From contig JBITNC010000001.1 in assembly GCA_050084985.1 (NCBI GenBank), forward strand, positions 51,274,001 to 51,338,000: 64,000 bases of DNA, read 5' to 3'. Source of the stretch: Nageia nagi (taxonomy: Eukaryota; Pinophyta). The notes below the pieces were generated by a model, which was given only the letters and a program-made list of their open reading frames with translations, was not told the origin of the DNA and ran no database searches. The position numbers and the translations under genes were made by a program. Shown in pieces: positions 1 through 12,499 of this stretch. Within the stretch, counting starts at the first letter, position 1, and each line of letters begins with the position of its first letter.

Positions 1-189
1 ATATGCTCATCAAAATCAAATACTTGTCAGAAATTTATAGCATTAGGTACTAAAGGCTTAAATTGAACTTTGACTCCAAGAGTTCCATTTTTATAATGAA
101 TAGGGTTGTAATGTACACCTTTACCAACAAGTGCATTAGCTATTTGGTTGTACCTTCTAAGAATAAATATAAAATTGATAGCCAAGAAT
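1..189 (-). pseudogene. Ty3/gypsy RNase H domain, C-terminal part, severed by copia A
   Basis: Read on the minus strand, this stretch continues the RNase H reading that stops at 11033. It gives a run like FIFILRRYNQIANALVGKG, matching the 'IPRxxNxxADxLA' end of plant gypsy RNase H, followed by VKVQFKPLVPNAINF. The two halves become contiguous when copia A and one copy of its AGAAT target duplication are removed. Stops are present, so it is decayed. The rest of the element lies beyond the left edge. Confidence 0.7.
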
Positions 190-689
190 TGTTAGAATGT
201 ATAATGCATTATTGTAAAGGTTATGTAATAATCTTCTATGTAAATGCACTAATACTCAAGGGTATCATTTGATACCTTAAGTATTTAAATGAATATGATA
301 ATGTTACTTGTCCTACACTCCATGTCATAAGCATGCCCCTTGGGTAAAAGGATGTGCATGTCATGCTTTTGTATATTGGATAAAAGGGTGATCCAAAGAG
401 AGATTTTGGCCTATAAATAGAAGGCTCCCTCTTTGTGATTACACACCAATTTGTGGAGTAAAGTTATGCTATAGGATAGTAGTTAGGAGTTGAGATTAGG
501 AGATTTTTAAGAGTTTATATTTGTGATTAAAGTAAGATCTAGTTAGTGGATGTACTTCTAGTTGGAGGAACCACTTAAATCTTGAGTTTTCTTTGTGAAA
601 TTGCTTTGTGCATTATTTAGATGTGATTTGTGAGCTTACATGTGATCTTGAGAGTTAAAAGTTGTTCTTGTTATAGTTCAATTCTCTCA
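190..689 (+). repeat. Copia A 5' LTR
   Basis: Begins TGTTAGAATG and ends CTCTCA. It holds a plausible promoter TATA motif (CCTATAAATAGAAGG, around 412-426). It is repeated with a few per cent divergence at 10534-11032 and, in truncated form, at 3799-4174. The segment GGATGTACT..GGAGGAACCAC is shared with the copia B LTR, which places both in one family. Confidence 0.92.
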
Positions 690-3389
690 TTTGGTATCAA
701 ACAACTTAAAAGGCTCCTCTTCAACATCCTTGGAGTTTCTTCTTTTGTGTGAGGTAAAATAATCTAGAGGTATAACCCCCTATCCTTGTTTTTAGTTACT
801 TTATGATACTAACATTATTTATGTTAATTGTAAGTTTTCTTGATAAAATTTGCTTAAAATAACAATGTTATTGTTGTTGCAATTATTGCTATTATTTTTT
901 TGGGTACATAAAATATTTTTTATGGATAAAATTGCTTACAATAACAATGATATGTTGTTATTATAGCATAAGGTTACAATTATTTTTTCCATATAGATAT
1001 GACTTTATGTTTAAAAGATAAATTGTTGCAATCTTACTAAGCATCATGTATTTGTTTTCAAAAATTTAGCAAAAGAAAAATTAAATACATTTTCAATATG
1101 TTTATTTAAGAAAGGGGGAATTAGTTTCTTAAAAACATAATATATATATATATAACTTTTTTTAAATTAAGAGGGAACAATTTAAAAAAAAAAAAAGCAT
1201 GTTTTATTTACTAAAATTAAAAAATATGAGGTCATTAGGTGGCCATATTCCCCCTATGTGATGGCTAGCCCTGATTGGCTCACAATGGCTAGCCACTTGG
1301 TCTTTCAATTGTAGTGAACTCTCTAGCCCAAACCACAAGCCTACACCCCTAATGCAGTGTACCACTTTGGCATAATGGAACCCCTAACATGTGTGGTTGG
1401 ATTTCAAGGGTTTCATCTAAATTTTCTCAAAACCCATGATGCATGGTTGCTCTACTCATCATGATCATCATGGCTTCTTCAGTTTCTTGGATTCCTTTCC
1501 CTTTGTTTACATCCCCCCTCTTGTAGCCTAGTTGAGCCACTAATTCCTTGTAGAGCACCCACCAAATGGCACACCCTACCTCTAGTTCATGCCCACCTTA
1601 AACTCATATGCAATCCACTACTTGATCAAAATTTAGTAGAATCATAGTGAGCCCTCAATTCATAGCTAGCTCAGGTCATCCTCCTAGCATCCCAACCACT
1701 ATGACTTGGCCAAACCCCTCCTTGACTTTCTCAAGCCTCTCCTTCCTACCTCCTTTTGCACCTATATAATCTACTTGTTGGTTCCATCCTATGTAGCCCA
1801 CTTGAGGCTCCTCCTCTTTTGCATGAATCCCTCTCTAAAATTTCCTTCACCTCCTCTTTTGGAAGACCTTCCTTGGTAAAGATTGTTTACTTGCAAGCAA
1901 TTTTTTAGCAAGTCATCATTTTTTTCTTTAACTAGGCATTTAATGAATTTGCCATGAGTATGTAGAAGGTGAAAAGTACATTTTTTAAAAGAGAGTTGGA
2001 GTACACACCAAGTTTAAAATTTAATTCTTGGTTATCATTTTTTTATCATAATTCCTCTTTAAATAATATTTTTTAAGCATCAATTCTTTAAAGTTAAAAG
2101 AGAATTTTTTTGGGCATTAATTCTCTAAAGTTAAAAGAGAATTTTTTTTAGGCATTTCTTTTCTAAAGTAAAATGAATTTTTTTTTAATTCCTAAAAGTA
2201 ACACTTGCATATGCTAAAGTAAGTTTTTCAATACATTGAGCTAAAAAAATATTTTTGCCTTGATCAAAATTGCATTTTTTCAAGAGTACAATTTCCTTGG
2301 TGCTTATAAATATGGCCAAGTTTTATGGTAAAACTTAGCATTTTGTTTTCCCTTAAGTTAAATTTCTAAGATAAACTAACATGTTATTTTAAGTATTTAT
2401 TGAAGGTATCATGTTGCTTTAAGATCAATTTTTAAAGTAAAAAGGGGGAATTTTCACTTAAATTTTTTTTAGATCTTTTATTTCTTGGAATTTTTTATGC
2501 AAATTTATGAATGGAATTATGCAATTTTTTTGATAAATTCCTTATGCAAAGTTATGGACTTGTGCAAAATATGGAATTATGTAAAGATGTCCTTTTGGAG
2601 TTAGTAAACAAAACCCATTGGACTCTTAGATTTCAAGTTACTGATGGATGATTTATTCCTTTTATATACTTTACTTTATGTTTTACATATTTACTTTATT
2701 TACTTTTGTAAAATCGTAAATATTAAAATGAGCAATCCATTAAAATGAATACATCTACATGTACATTTCATAACATGACTTGTTTAGGGAGCCATGAAGT
2801 GAGGAAAGGCGGACTAGAGCCTTTAATTCCTATGATCCAAATGGTGAAAAGTTTGTACTTCTTAATTACCCCTAAGTCCTCTATTGGTTTGGACATAACT
2901 CCAATAGGTGGACAGGCATGTATGTATTGATATCATATGTTTGCATGTCCATTCAAGGACTATCCTAATAACTTAGGAGGAAAATTTGAAACCTAATCAA
3001 GATTAATAATTTGGCCAATCCAATAAATATCATAACCTTGGAAAAAAGTAGGTACTTGTTCTTGTGAGAGTATAATATTGACCAAGGCAAACTGGTTGAG
3101 AATTGGTAGTACTTGGGCTCCTCTTATGTGGGCATCTAGGTGAATGCTTAATTTCTTAGATAAGAAAACAAGCCTCAACAATATCACTCTACATCTACAG
3201 TTCTTGAGATGAAAAATGTATTTGGGTACATGGATTATTATTTGAGTTGTAGAACATTTGCACTAACGAAACAAATGATGCATGTCTTTTATTTTAAAAT
3301 TAACATGTATTATTTACTTGGTTAAAACTTAACATATAATATTGTTTATTTAACCATATGCTTATTATTTTTTATTTAGTAAATAGGAG
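690..3389 (+). other. Copia A first leader (PBS to gag)
   Basis: This is a long untranslated leader. The first part is AT-rich. About 1230-1870 is noticeably GC-richer and has no counterpart in the copia B leader. From about 2600 to 3180 comes a block conserved in all three leader copies of the window (also 5127-5690 and 34458-35025). The block includes a small upstream reading frame at 2745 whose N-terminus (MNTS..FHNMTCLGSHEVR) is kept in frame in the other copies. No protein function is assigned. Confidence 0.6.
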
Positions 3390-3798
3390 ACTCCTTTTTA
3401 CCCAAACACATTCTTGATGGTTCCAAATTTGGTATTTGAGAACCTCAGATGAGATTTGAATTGTAGGCAAGGAAGCTATGGCAAATAGTAAATGATAACC
3501 TTGTACCTTCCATAGATGAGAAGGCACTAGAGGCTTACAAAATGAAGAATGAGTTGGTAACTTCCATGATCTTCCATGAAATTTTAGATAATATGCTCTT
3601 GATGATTTCCTCTTCAACCTCGAAAAAGGAAGCTTGGGATAAGCTTAAATAAATCTACCTTGGTTCAAATTTTTTAATAAAGTTTACCATTCTCCAAAAT
3701 TTGCTTCAATCTCATCAAGGGGAAGATGAAAATGTGGCTATCTACTTGAATAAAATCATTGACCTAAGGACCCAACTTGTTGCTTATGGTTGCAATTA
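3390..3798 (+). pseudogene. Copia A first, truncated gag copy
   Basis: Aligns with the N-terminal half of copia B gag: PKHILDGSKFGI, EKALEAYKMKNELVTSMI, SSSTSKKEAWDKLK, then ILQNLLQSHQGEDENVAIYL (UBN2-type Gag core). Several stops replace tryptophan or glutamine codons. Where the full copies read on after 'GCN', this one stops abruptly and runs straight into LTR sequence at 3799, so the rest of gag is missing. Confidence 0.82.
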
Positions 3799-4174
3799 TT
3801 AGAATGTATAATGCATTATTGTAAAAGTTATGTAATAATCTGCCATGTTAGTTCACTAATATTTAAGGGTATCATTTGATATCTTAAGTATTTAAGTGAA
3901 TATGATAATATAACTTGTCCTATAATCCATGTCATGAGTATGCCCTTTGATTACAAAGATGTGCATGCCATGCATTTGTACATTGGATAAAAGGGTGATC
4001 CAAAGAGGGATTTTGGACTATAAATAGAAGGCTCCCTCTTTGTGATTACACACCAATTATGGAGTAAAGTTTTGCTATAGGATAGTGGTTAGGAGAAGAT
4101 ATATTGTAAGAGTTCATATTTGTTAAGAAGAGATATCTAGTTAGTGGATGTACTCCTAGTTGGAGGAACCACTT
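3799..4174 (+). repeat. Truncated internal LTR copy in copia A
   Basis: Matches the copia A LTR from its third base (TTAGAATGTATAATGC) to the GGAGGAACCACTT segment, roughly its first 376 bases. The last ~125 bases and the primer binding site are absent. It includes the TATA motif (ACTATAAATAGAAGG). It is in the same orientation as the flanking LTRs. Its start, almost exactly at the LTR terminus, argues for a junction made during reverse transcription or recombination rather than random shearing. Confidence 0.85.
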
Positions 4175-5890
4175 GCCTCCTACCACCCCCTACAGCCACC
4201 TACCTCCCTCTGTAACCTTTGCTGCCTTGTATCCTATGCTACTCCATGGCTCCCTTCCATTCTTTGTAGTGCCTACCTCCTTTAGCTCCTCTCCTTTTTT
4301 TTGTTTGCATTAAGGGGCTCTTTTTCTAATGGTTTAATGTGCCCCTTCATTTGCATTTATTTGTTGGTAGCTTACACGCTTCATTTTCATCTTGGGAGGC
4401 TCTCATTAAATGAGTTAGTTGATGCATTGTTTTGGTTTCTTACACGATATGTGTTATTGAATATTCCCATAAGCATTAAATTCATCAAAACTTATACTCC
4501 AAAATTTAAAGCTTTGCAATGATGTGATTACTTTAGAGTAAGTAGATGGTCAAACATACGTAATTACTATTAAATACTCTACTTTTTTTTAGATAATGTG
4601 GCAAATATAATTTTTTTTGGATTATAATTTTCTAAGTATGGCTATCCACTTAGGTAAAAATGATATATTTTTTCTAAGGCTAAAATTGTAATAAAATTAT
4701 TAATGTTTTTTTTAAGTAAAAGGAGGGGGAAATATTGAATTCATTTACTTAAAAGTTCTAGATCCTTAGACTCTCTTATGCTTATGATGCATGCCTATTT
4801 TTAGTTAATGCTTAGGAATTAATTTTTTTTAAGTTAATAATGCATGCTTAAGGACTTAAAATTTTAAGTTAATACTTAAGACTTAATTTTTAAGTTAATG
4901 ATGCATGCTTAGGATTTAATTTTTTGATGCATGCTCCTTATGTCTAAATTTAAGTATTACTTGCTAAGAATTACTTATTCAAAATAAGAAAATGATGCAT
5001 ATTGACTTAATTTTTTCAAGCTATGGAATGATGCATACTACTTAAAATCTTAAGTTATTTTTTTCCTTATGCAAAAATCAAACAAACTTATACAAATAAG
5101 GAATATTATAAAAATGTTATTTAGGGGTTAGTAAACAAAACCCATTGGACTCTTAGGTTTCAAATTTTAAATTGATGATATTTTATTTATGCTCTTTACT
5201 TAATGTTTCATATTTTACTTTATTTTCTTATGCAAATAAAAATGCAAACATTGATATGAGCAACCCCCTAAAAATGAACACATTTTCATGTACATTCTGC
5301 AACATGACTTGTTTGGGAAGCTATGAGGTGAGGACAAGTGAATAATTCAAATGGTGAAAATTATATACTTCTCAATTGCCCTTAATTCCTCTATTAGTCT
5401 AGACATAACTCCAATAGGTAGATAGGCATGTGTGTAGTGATACCACATGTCTGTATGTCCATTTAGAGATTATCTTGATAACCTAGGAGGATAAATTAAA
5501 GCCTAATCAAGATTAATAATTTGTTCAATCTAATAAACATTATAACCTTAGAAAATAGTAGGTACTTCTCCTTGTAAGAGTATATAACAGACCAAGGTGA
5601 ACTGGTTGAAGATTGGTAGTACTCAAGCTCCTTTTATGTGGACATTTAGGTGAAGGCCTAATTTTAAACAAGAAAACAAGTTCAACAATATCACTCTACA
5701 TCTATGATTATTGAGATGAGAAATATATTTGGGTACATAGATTATTTGAGTTGTAAAACATTTGCACTTGTGAATCAAATCATGCATGTATTTTGTGTTA
5801 AAATTAACATGTATTTTTTATTTGGTTAAAACTTAACATATAATGTTGTTAACCACATGCTTATTATTTTTTATATTCTTATGTAGTAAA
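4175..5890 (+). other. Copia A second leader copy
   Basis: Starts with a C-rich stretch (around 4175-4295) unlike the first leader, then AT-rich sequence. The conserved leader block lies at about 5127-5690, with the small reading frame at 5274 (MNTF..FCNMTCLGSYEVR) ending early at a stop. A pyrimidine-rich stretch ending in TTATGTAG lies just before gag, as in the other copies. No gene recognised. Confidence 0.6.
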
Positions 5891-6840
5891 TGAGAGAATA
5901 TTTTTTACCCAAACACATTCTTGATAGTTACAACTTTAAGATTTGAGAACCTTGAATGAAAGCTGAGTTGTAGCCAAGGAAGCTTTGGCAAATAGTGAAT
6001 GACAACCTTGTACCCCCTATAGATGAGAAGGCATTAGAGGCATACAATAAAGAATGAGTTGGGAACTTCTATGATTTATCATGTAATTTTAGATGATATG
6101 CTCCTAATGATTTCCTCTTCAACCTCAATAAAGGAAGCTTGAGATAATCTTAAACAAATCTACCTTGGTTCAAATTTTTTAAGAAGGTTTACCATTTTTC
6201 AAAAGTTGCTTCAATCTTGTCAAAGAAAAGATAAAAATGTGGCCATATACTTGAACAAAATCATTAACCTAAGGACCCAACTTATTTCTTGTGGGTGCAA
6301 TTACATCAATGATAAGTTCATGGTTCTCATCATTCTTCAAAGCCTTTCTTAAAAGTTTGAAAATTTTATAATAATTATAGGAACAAAGCTTGATGATGAA
6401 AAAGTCTTCTCCCTTGAGAACCTTTCTAGGCACCTTTTGAAGCATGAGGAAACCCTTAACAATAAGGTGTTAATTTCTTCTTCTAAGGATAATAACATGA
6501 GTAACCAAAACTCCTTTCAAGAAGAAGTTCAATAATAAAATAAATCTTATCTTTTTTCTTTCAAAAAGTTTGAGAAAAAAGCCAATGGCTACAACAGTAG
6601 TAGGAATAATAGAAATAATAACCATAACAATAGAAATAATGGTAATAACCACTTCAAACAAAGATATGGAAAAGAAAAAGTAAACAATCCTTATTCTAAA
6701 GAAAAGTTTGATAGTAATTGTAACTATTTTTGCATACAAGGTCACAAAGAAGTTGATTGCTACAAAAAAGGAAAGAAAAAAAAAGAACAAAGGTAATGAA
6801 AATGTAAAGAACTTCAAAGGAAATAAGAATATTCATGCTA
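5891..6840 (+). pseudogene. Copia A full-length but decayed gag
   Basis: Recognisable as copia Gag by PKHILDSYNF, RKLWQIVNDNLV, the aspartate-rich middle, an asparagine-rich linker (RNNRNNNHNNRNNGNN) and a zinc-knuckle region around 6710-6760 reading CNYFCIQGHKEVDC. That is a CX2-3CX4HX4C knuckle with one extra or substituted residue. Many frameshifts and stops. It is followed directly by protease. Confidence 0.82.
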
Positions 6841-9815
6841 TTTTTACTATAGTGCTCTACTCCTTGTCTCACTTTTTTTCATCTGAATGGATTGTTGACT
6901 CTAGTTGCACTAATCTCCTATACTTTGAAAAGGAAAAGTTTGAAAATTTACACAAGTATAGAAAAGATGTGGTTATGATAGGTGATAATTTTTCCCTTGA
7001 ATTCCAAGGAATTAGGAGTTTGTTGATTCATGTAAAGGTTCTTGAAAATGTTCTTTATGTTTCTAAGTTAAGGATAAACCTTCTCTCTATGATCTAAGTT
7101 GCTAGAAAAGGGTACTATTTTGAGTTTGACTCTCATTCCTAGTGCATTAAGAAAGAACTTACCAATTTAGTTAAAAGATCTATGAAAGATAACCTTTACA
7201 TTATGGATCAAGTTCCATCAAAGATGTGTCTTGCTTCTAGTGTGTGTTCTAAAGGCAATCTTTAGCATCATCATTTAGGGCACCTTAACCACAATAATAT
7301 TCATATCATAAAATACCAAGAACTTGTGGAAGGTTTTCTTCTAATTTCTCCTTCATTTGATCTATGCGAGAAGTGCATTCTTGGCAAGATGATTAGACAA
7401 TAGTTTGAAAAAGATAGGGAAACAAAAGCATTTCAACCTCTCCAACATATGCATTCATATTTGATGGGTCCATTTGAGACTAAGTCACTTAGAGGAGAAT
7501 CTTACATCTTGACCTTCATTGATGAATTTAGTAGAATGATCTTTGGGTATCTATATGAGCATAAGGATCAAACCTTTGAGAGTTAAAATTTTTAATGCCT
7601 TTATTGAGAATTAAACTAACTTGAATTCAATATGTTGAGATTAGATAATGAAAGAGAATATAACAGCAATGAGTTCAATGACTATTATGCTAAGTATGGA
7701 ATCAAAAGGTAATTTATGATTTCTTACACTTCTCAGTAGAATAATGTTACCAAAGAAAAAATAAAATAATTCTAGAGATGGTTAGATGCATATTGGGTAA
7801 TCTTCCTAGTTTCTTATGGGATGAAGCTATGAGCACTACTATTTACACTTTGAATAGATATCCCATAAAATCCATTCAAAGTAAAATTATTTTTTAGGCA
7901 TGGTCAAGAAGAAAACCTAACATTTCTCACCTTAGGATGTTTGGTTGTGGAGCATTCTCCTACATTATTTTTAAGAAAAAGAAAAAGTTGGACAAAAGAG
8001 TTCAAAAGGCATCTTTATAGGTTATGAAATTTAGCATAGAGGCTACAAGCTCTACTCTCTATCCTACAAAGCCATGGTTATTTCAAAGGATGTAAAGTTT
8101 AATGAACTTTCTAATGAATCTACATCTAATGAGGATATTGATGATCCAGAGGACTCTTCAGTTGCACCTAGATAGTTATATATTGATCTCAACAAGTCAC
8201 CTTAGGAATGAAATTGTATAACATAAAAGGTAATAAGGAGTATGAATTTGAACAAATTATTATTTACCAAGATTGACAATAAGCATGAGCCCTCAACCTT
8301 CAAATAAGCTTCTAAGCATGAGTGCAGGATAGAAGCCATGAAAGTGGAGTATGAGGCTCTTATGAAAAATGAAACTTACGATTTAATTCCTTAACTCAAT
8401 AAGAAGAATGTGATTGGTAATAAGTGGATCTACAAAGTCAAGTTCAATTTAGTTGGATATATTGAGAAATATAAGGCAAGGTTAGTAGCCAAATGTTTTG
8501 TTTAGAAATACAGTGTAGATTATGAGGAAACCTTTACTCTTGTGGCAAAGATGCTTAATGTGAGAATTATCCTTACTCTTTTTATAGCATAAGGATGGAA
8601 ATTTTTTCAACTTGATGTCAAGAGTGCATTTCTCAATTATGACTTATATGTGATAATAGTTATGAATCAACTAGAAGGGTTTATTATGAAAGGCAAAGAA
8701 TCCTTTATGTGCAAGCTAAAGAAATTATTATATGGACTTAAACAAGCACTTAGAGCCTGGTACAAGAAGATTTCAAGGTATTTTACAAACATTAGTTTTT
8801 TCAAGTGTTTTTTTAACTCCAATCTATATGTTCTCAATCAAGGAAAAGATGTTGTCTTAGTTCTCTTTTATGTGGATGATCTTCTGATAACTAAGAATAA
8901 TAATGAAATCATTCAAAAGTGCATATCCAAACTTAAGGCAACATTTGAAATAAATAATCTTGATCTCTTGCACTACTATCTTGGAATGTAATTGTATGAA
9001 TATAAGGATTTTACTTATCTTAGTCAATCTAAGTATATATCAAACATCTTGCAAATGTTTGGAATGGAGTGTAGATATGCCTCTCCTAAAATCATTATTT
9101 CTCTAAGCTCTAACTCTCAATTAGTTGATGCTATAGCTTATAGGTAAGTAATTGGTATTCTTTTGTATTTGACTATATCTAGGTCATATATTACCTTTGT
9201 AATGAATTTGGTAGCATGATTCATGCAAAAACCATATGTTAAACACCTTAATACTATTAAGAAAATCTTGAGGTATGTTGCAAGGACTCAAGATCTTGAT
9301 CTCAAGTATTCTAAGTTGCTCTCATTTTTTCTCTCTAGATTCTCAAATTCTAACTATGGGTGAGATAAAGATGATAGAAAATCAATCTTTACATATGTGT
9401 TTATAATTGGTTTAGATGCTATCTCTTGGGCTTCTAAGAAGCAATCTACTATTTCTCTTTCCACCATAGAAGTTGAATAACATGCCACGTCTATTGAGCC
9501 CAGGAAGCCATTTAGCTAAGGCATATTCTGAAAGAGATTGGGTATGAGTAAGGTAGCTCATCTTTGATTTCTTCAAATAATCAATTGGCTATTTTGTTGG
9601 CTAAGAATCCTATGTTCCATCAAAGAACAAAACATATGCAAATCCATGCCCATTTTATTTGGGGGAAGGTTTTTTATGGCATCATACACCTAGAGTATTT
9701 TCCATCCACCTTAAACTCTATTGATTTGTTCACCAAGCCCCTTCTAGAAGCTCAATTCTATAAGCTTAAGGATGCTATTGAGTTTGTGAAGTTGCTCTCA
9801 AAGGGGGGTGAAATT
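6841..9815 (+). pseudogene. Copia A pol (protease, integrase, RT, RNase H), inactivated
   Basis: Order typical of Ty1/copia. The protease keeps WIVDSSCTN (DSG changed to DSS) near 6884. The integrase HHCC region lies near 7265-7400 (GHLNHNNI, CEKCILGKM), followed by the catalytic part (LMGPFETKS and a decayed SDNGGEY). RT spans about 8280-8990 with FQLDVKSAFLN, YGLKQA.RAWY and the active-site box YVDDLLIT. RNase H lies near 9300-9790 (SWASKKQ, then FTKPL). Numerous stops and indels mean no enzyme can be made. Confidence 0.88.
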
Positions 9816-9818
9816 TGA

Positions 9819-10533
9819 ATTCATATGTTGAATTCATGTTTGCGTTGACAACTTCACCCTTGGGAGGATTTTATGTTGTATAGTGTTGATTTTGTTATAC
9901 ACCTTCATGATAAGTTTGCTCTTCATGAGGAACTTATTTTACAAAATTTTAAAAGAAAAAAGATTGACTAATCTAACACTATTTAGTTATCCATGTGTGA
10001 GGAACTCTTATGTGTCTTTTGGTATCATTTAGTTATTCATATGTGAGAAAATCATATGTGCATGCTCTATTTTGTAATGATAATCAACAAATGTTTTGTA
10101 TACAGTAGGTGACTATGTGTTTTTTGTTATGGCATCTTCATGATGACTTATAGTGCACCATTGATTAGTTCATGATGGCATTTGTGATTCATCTATCCTT
10201 GTTGATATGAATATGTTACATCTAACGAATCTTATTATTTAAGCTTCTTATGACTTGTAGGTTTTTTTGAGATTGCAGGTTACTTACCTTAGGTATGTAG
10301 GCTCTTAAAGACTCTTCATGACTTCCAGTTGGATGATTACTTCATGTACATTGAAATTAATTATGGTTAATGATTGTATTTGGTAAAGTAGTGAGTCTCA
10401 AACTAGATCTTTCTTACTTCACAAATTTGTAAAAATTTCTCATCTCCATTGTATCTAATTGGAGGAGAACTCTCTTACTTTCTCCTTTTCTTCTCTCTTT
10501 TTTTCTCTATCCCAATATTGCATTAAGGGGGAG
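9819..10533 (+). other. Copia A 3' trailer with one hairpin and PPT
   Basis: Noncoding stretch between pol and the 3' LTR. At 9912-9935 there is a hairpin: arm AAGTTTG, a 10-base loop CTCTTCATGA, arm GGAACTT. The stem extends outward by two pairs (9910-9937). It corresponds to the five tandem hairpins in copia B (39137-39420). The trailer ends in the polypurine tract AAGGGGGAG. Confidence 0.65.
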
Positions 10534-11032
10534 AGTTAGAATGTATAATGAATTATTGTAAAGGTTATGTAATAATTTCTATGTAAGTTCACTAATACTT
10601 AAGGGTATCATTTTATACCTTAAGTATTTAAGTGAATATGATAATGTTACTTATCCTACACTCCATGTCATGAGCATGCCTCTTGGGTAAAAGGATGTGC
10701 ATGTCATGCTTTTGTACATTGGATAAAAGGGTGATCCAAAGAGGGATTTTGGCCTATAAATAGAAGGCTCCCTCTTTGTGATTACACACCAATTTGTGGA
10801 GTAAATTTATGCTATAGGATAGTGCTTAGGAGATGAGATTAAAAGATTTGTAAGAGTTCTTATTTGTAATTGAAGTAAGATTTAGTTAGTGGATGTACTC
10901 CTAGTTGGAGGAACCACTTACATCTTGAGTTATCTTTGTGAGATTGCTTTATGAGTTATTTAGATGTGATTTATGAACTAACATGTGATCTTGAGAGTTT
11001 ACAGTTGTTCTTATTGTAGTTCAATTCTCTCA
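10534..11032 (+). repeat. Copia A 3' LTR
   Basis: Direct repeat of 190-689, about the same length. Its first base is A rather than T (AGTTAGAATG). It ends CTCTCA and is followed by AGAAT, the target duplication also found before the 5' LTR. It retains the TATA motif (CCTATAAATAGAAGG near 10754). Confidence 0.92.
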
Positions 11033-11340
11033 AGAATGACTCTAATAAATCTCAAACTCTATTCTTGTAGATCTTCAAATAATGATGTTTTACACTAATT
11101 TGATTTTTGATTTGCTTTATAACCAATTTTGAATCACCATAGATAATTAGGCATCTGATGCCTATACTAATTGCTTTAGATAACCTTAAATAAAGAGATT
11201 TATACTCAATAGCATTATTTGTAATAATCCATGTGAATCTAAAGGATAATCTTTTCATATGTCCTTTTAAGGATTTGAACACAACTCTAGCTCCACATCC
11301 ATGCTTACATCAAGATCCATCAAAGTACATCATCCTTATC
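11033..11340 (-). pseudogene. Ty3/gypsy RNase H domain, N-terminal part
   Basis: Minus-strand reading gives a decayed MYFDGS..KHGCGAGVVFKS start, then FTWIITNNAIEYKSLYL, GIRCLIIYGDSKLVIKQI and HHYLKIYKNRV. These are the signature blocks of plant gypsy RNase H (TNN.AEY.AL, YGDS.LVVNQ). The domain is broken by copia A at 11033 and resumes at 189 going down. It is part of the same decayed element as the protease and gag upstream on the minus strand. Confidence 0.85.
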
Positions 11341-11689
11341 TCATGCTTCTTTTCAGCTATGATCAAGATTATCTAGGCATCTTCATATAAACAATAATTA
11401 CCTATGCCAACATATGTGAACTAATAATTTAAATTATTTATTGAAATAACTTTAGTTGTTAAGAGTGATTCTCTAAGTGTATCCCTTTCAAATACTTCCA
11501 CAAGTTGAGGGCCATTCAAATATTTTTATTCTATGATCTTTTTAAGATGAACACTTTTGGTGCCCTCATTCAGAATTTTTACTTGGTTGTTTTAGAAGGG
11601 AAGTAAGAGATGAGTATAGTATAAAGTTAAGTATCCTTTCAATTTAATAGTGAATTCTCTAAATAACATATTTCAAATAGAGGTAGAAG

Positions 11690-12052
11690 ATCAACCACAA
11701 TGATATCTTAAATAACACAAATGTCAGGGAATGCATTCAAAGTTATTGGAACTCCATTAACACTACCAACAACATCTACAAGGAAAGAATCCAATCATAT
11801 GACACCATCAATACATCTTGTAATGTACAACCTCATTTGATTTGCAATAGCTTTAGGAATTATAATTATTTCACCTTTGGTATTTATCATACAGTTATTT
11901 ACTACCCAACCTTCTAATCTTAGGGATAAATAGAATGGTGGGGGTATCTTTATACCTATGGTAGATGGAGGGATATCATTAGATATTGAAAATATGACAT
12001 TTCTTTCATTTACCTTTTTCTTACTATTCTTTAGTTTCAAAGCTTCTTGCAA
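11690..12052 (-). pseudogene. Ty3/gypsy aspartic protease region
   Basis: Minus-strand reading has LEGWVVNNCMINTKGEI, then IIPKAIANQMRLYITRCIDGVI and FPDICVI. This aligns with the retropepsin pattern in which a CMIDTGASS active site precedes a MPKA...MGL segment. The active-site D-T-G is read here as N-T-K, so it is dead. It is separated by only about 350 bases from RNase H, leaving too little room for a reverse transcriptase. Confidence 0.7.
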
Positions 12053-12499
12053 AAGATCTTATTGATCTAGTATCTTTAATGCATCAAACATATTCATCTT
12101 AGAATGAGTTTTCTTTAATTCTTTCATAATATTATATGGAGTATATGGGATAAACTTACTTGATTCTTCTTGTTGATGTGTTCTAAATTATTGAGTGGCC
12201 TTTTCTTTATGAAAATTTATAATAAAAGGATACCTCAATGCATTAGGTCTCTCCTTCTTTGGGATTTCTTTTTTGGTCATAATGGGGTTTGTTTCGGTAG
12301 GGATATTAGTACTTGGATTCTAAAAAACACTACCTAGATGTCCTAAGAATTGATCTTGTTGATTTTATGGTTGAGATAAGGGATCCTTGGCTTTCTTTGG
12401 TTATATTTGTATTGGAATAGATACTTAATTTTATGGAGTATTTTGGGATTGCTATAAATCCATTGAGTAGGAAGGTCTAGTTTGAATACAATTGGCTTG

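Larger units (their letters stand above)
190..11032 (+). mobile_element. Copia A: composite, inactivated Ty1/copia LTR retrotransposon
   Basis: Two related direct repeats of about 500 bp bound the element, and AGAAT stands immediately outside both ends (185-189 and 11033-11037), the 5-bp target duplication expected of copia integration. After the 5' LTR comes a primer-binding-site remnant (TGGTATCA at 692-699). A polypurine tract (AAGGGGGAG, 10525-10533) precedes the 3' LTR. Gag, protease, integrase, RT and RNase H are all recognisable but full of stops. The order is unusual: LTR, leader, partial gag, truncated LTR, leader, gag, pol, LTR. It belongs to the same family as copia B, since LTR, leader, gag and pol all align. 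The LTRs differ at roughly ten sites in their first 240 bases by eye, so it is older than copia B. Confidence 0.93.

Noticed and set aside
6470-6817. 115-residue minus-strand frame rich in Phe/Ile
   Set aside because: It is antisense to the asparagine/lysine-rich linker of copia A gag; composition explains it.
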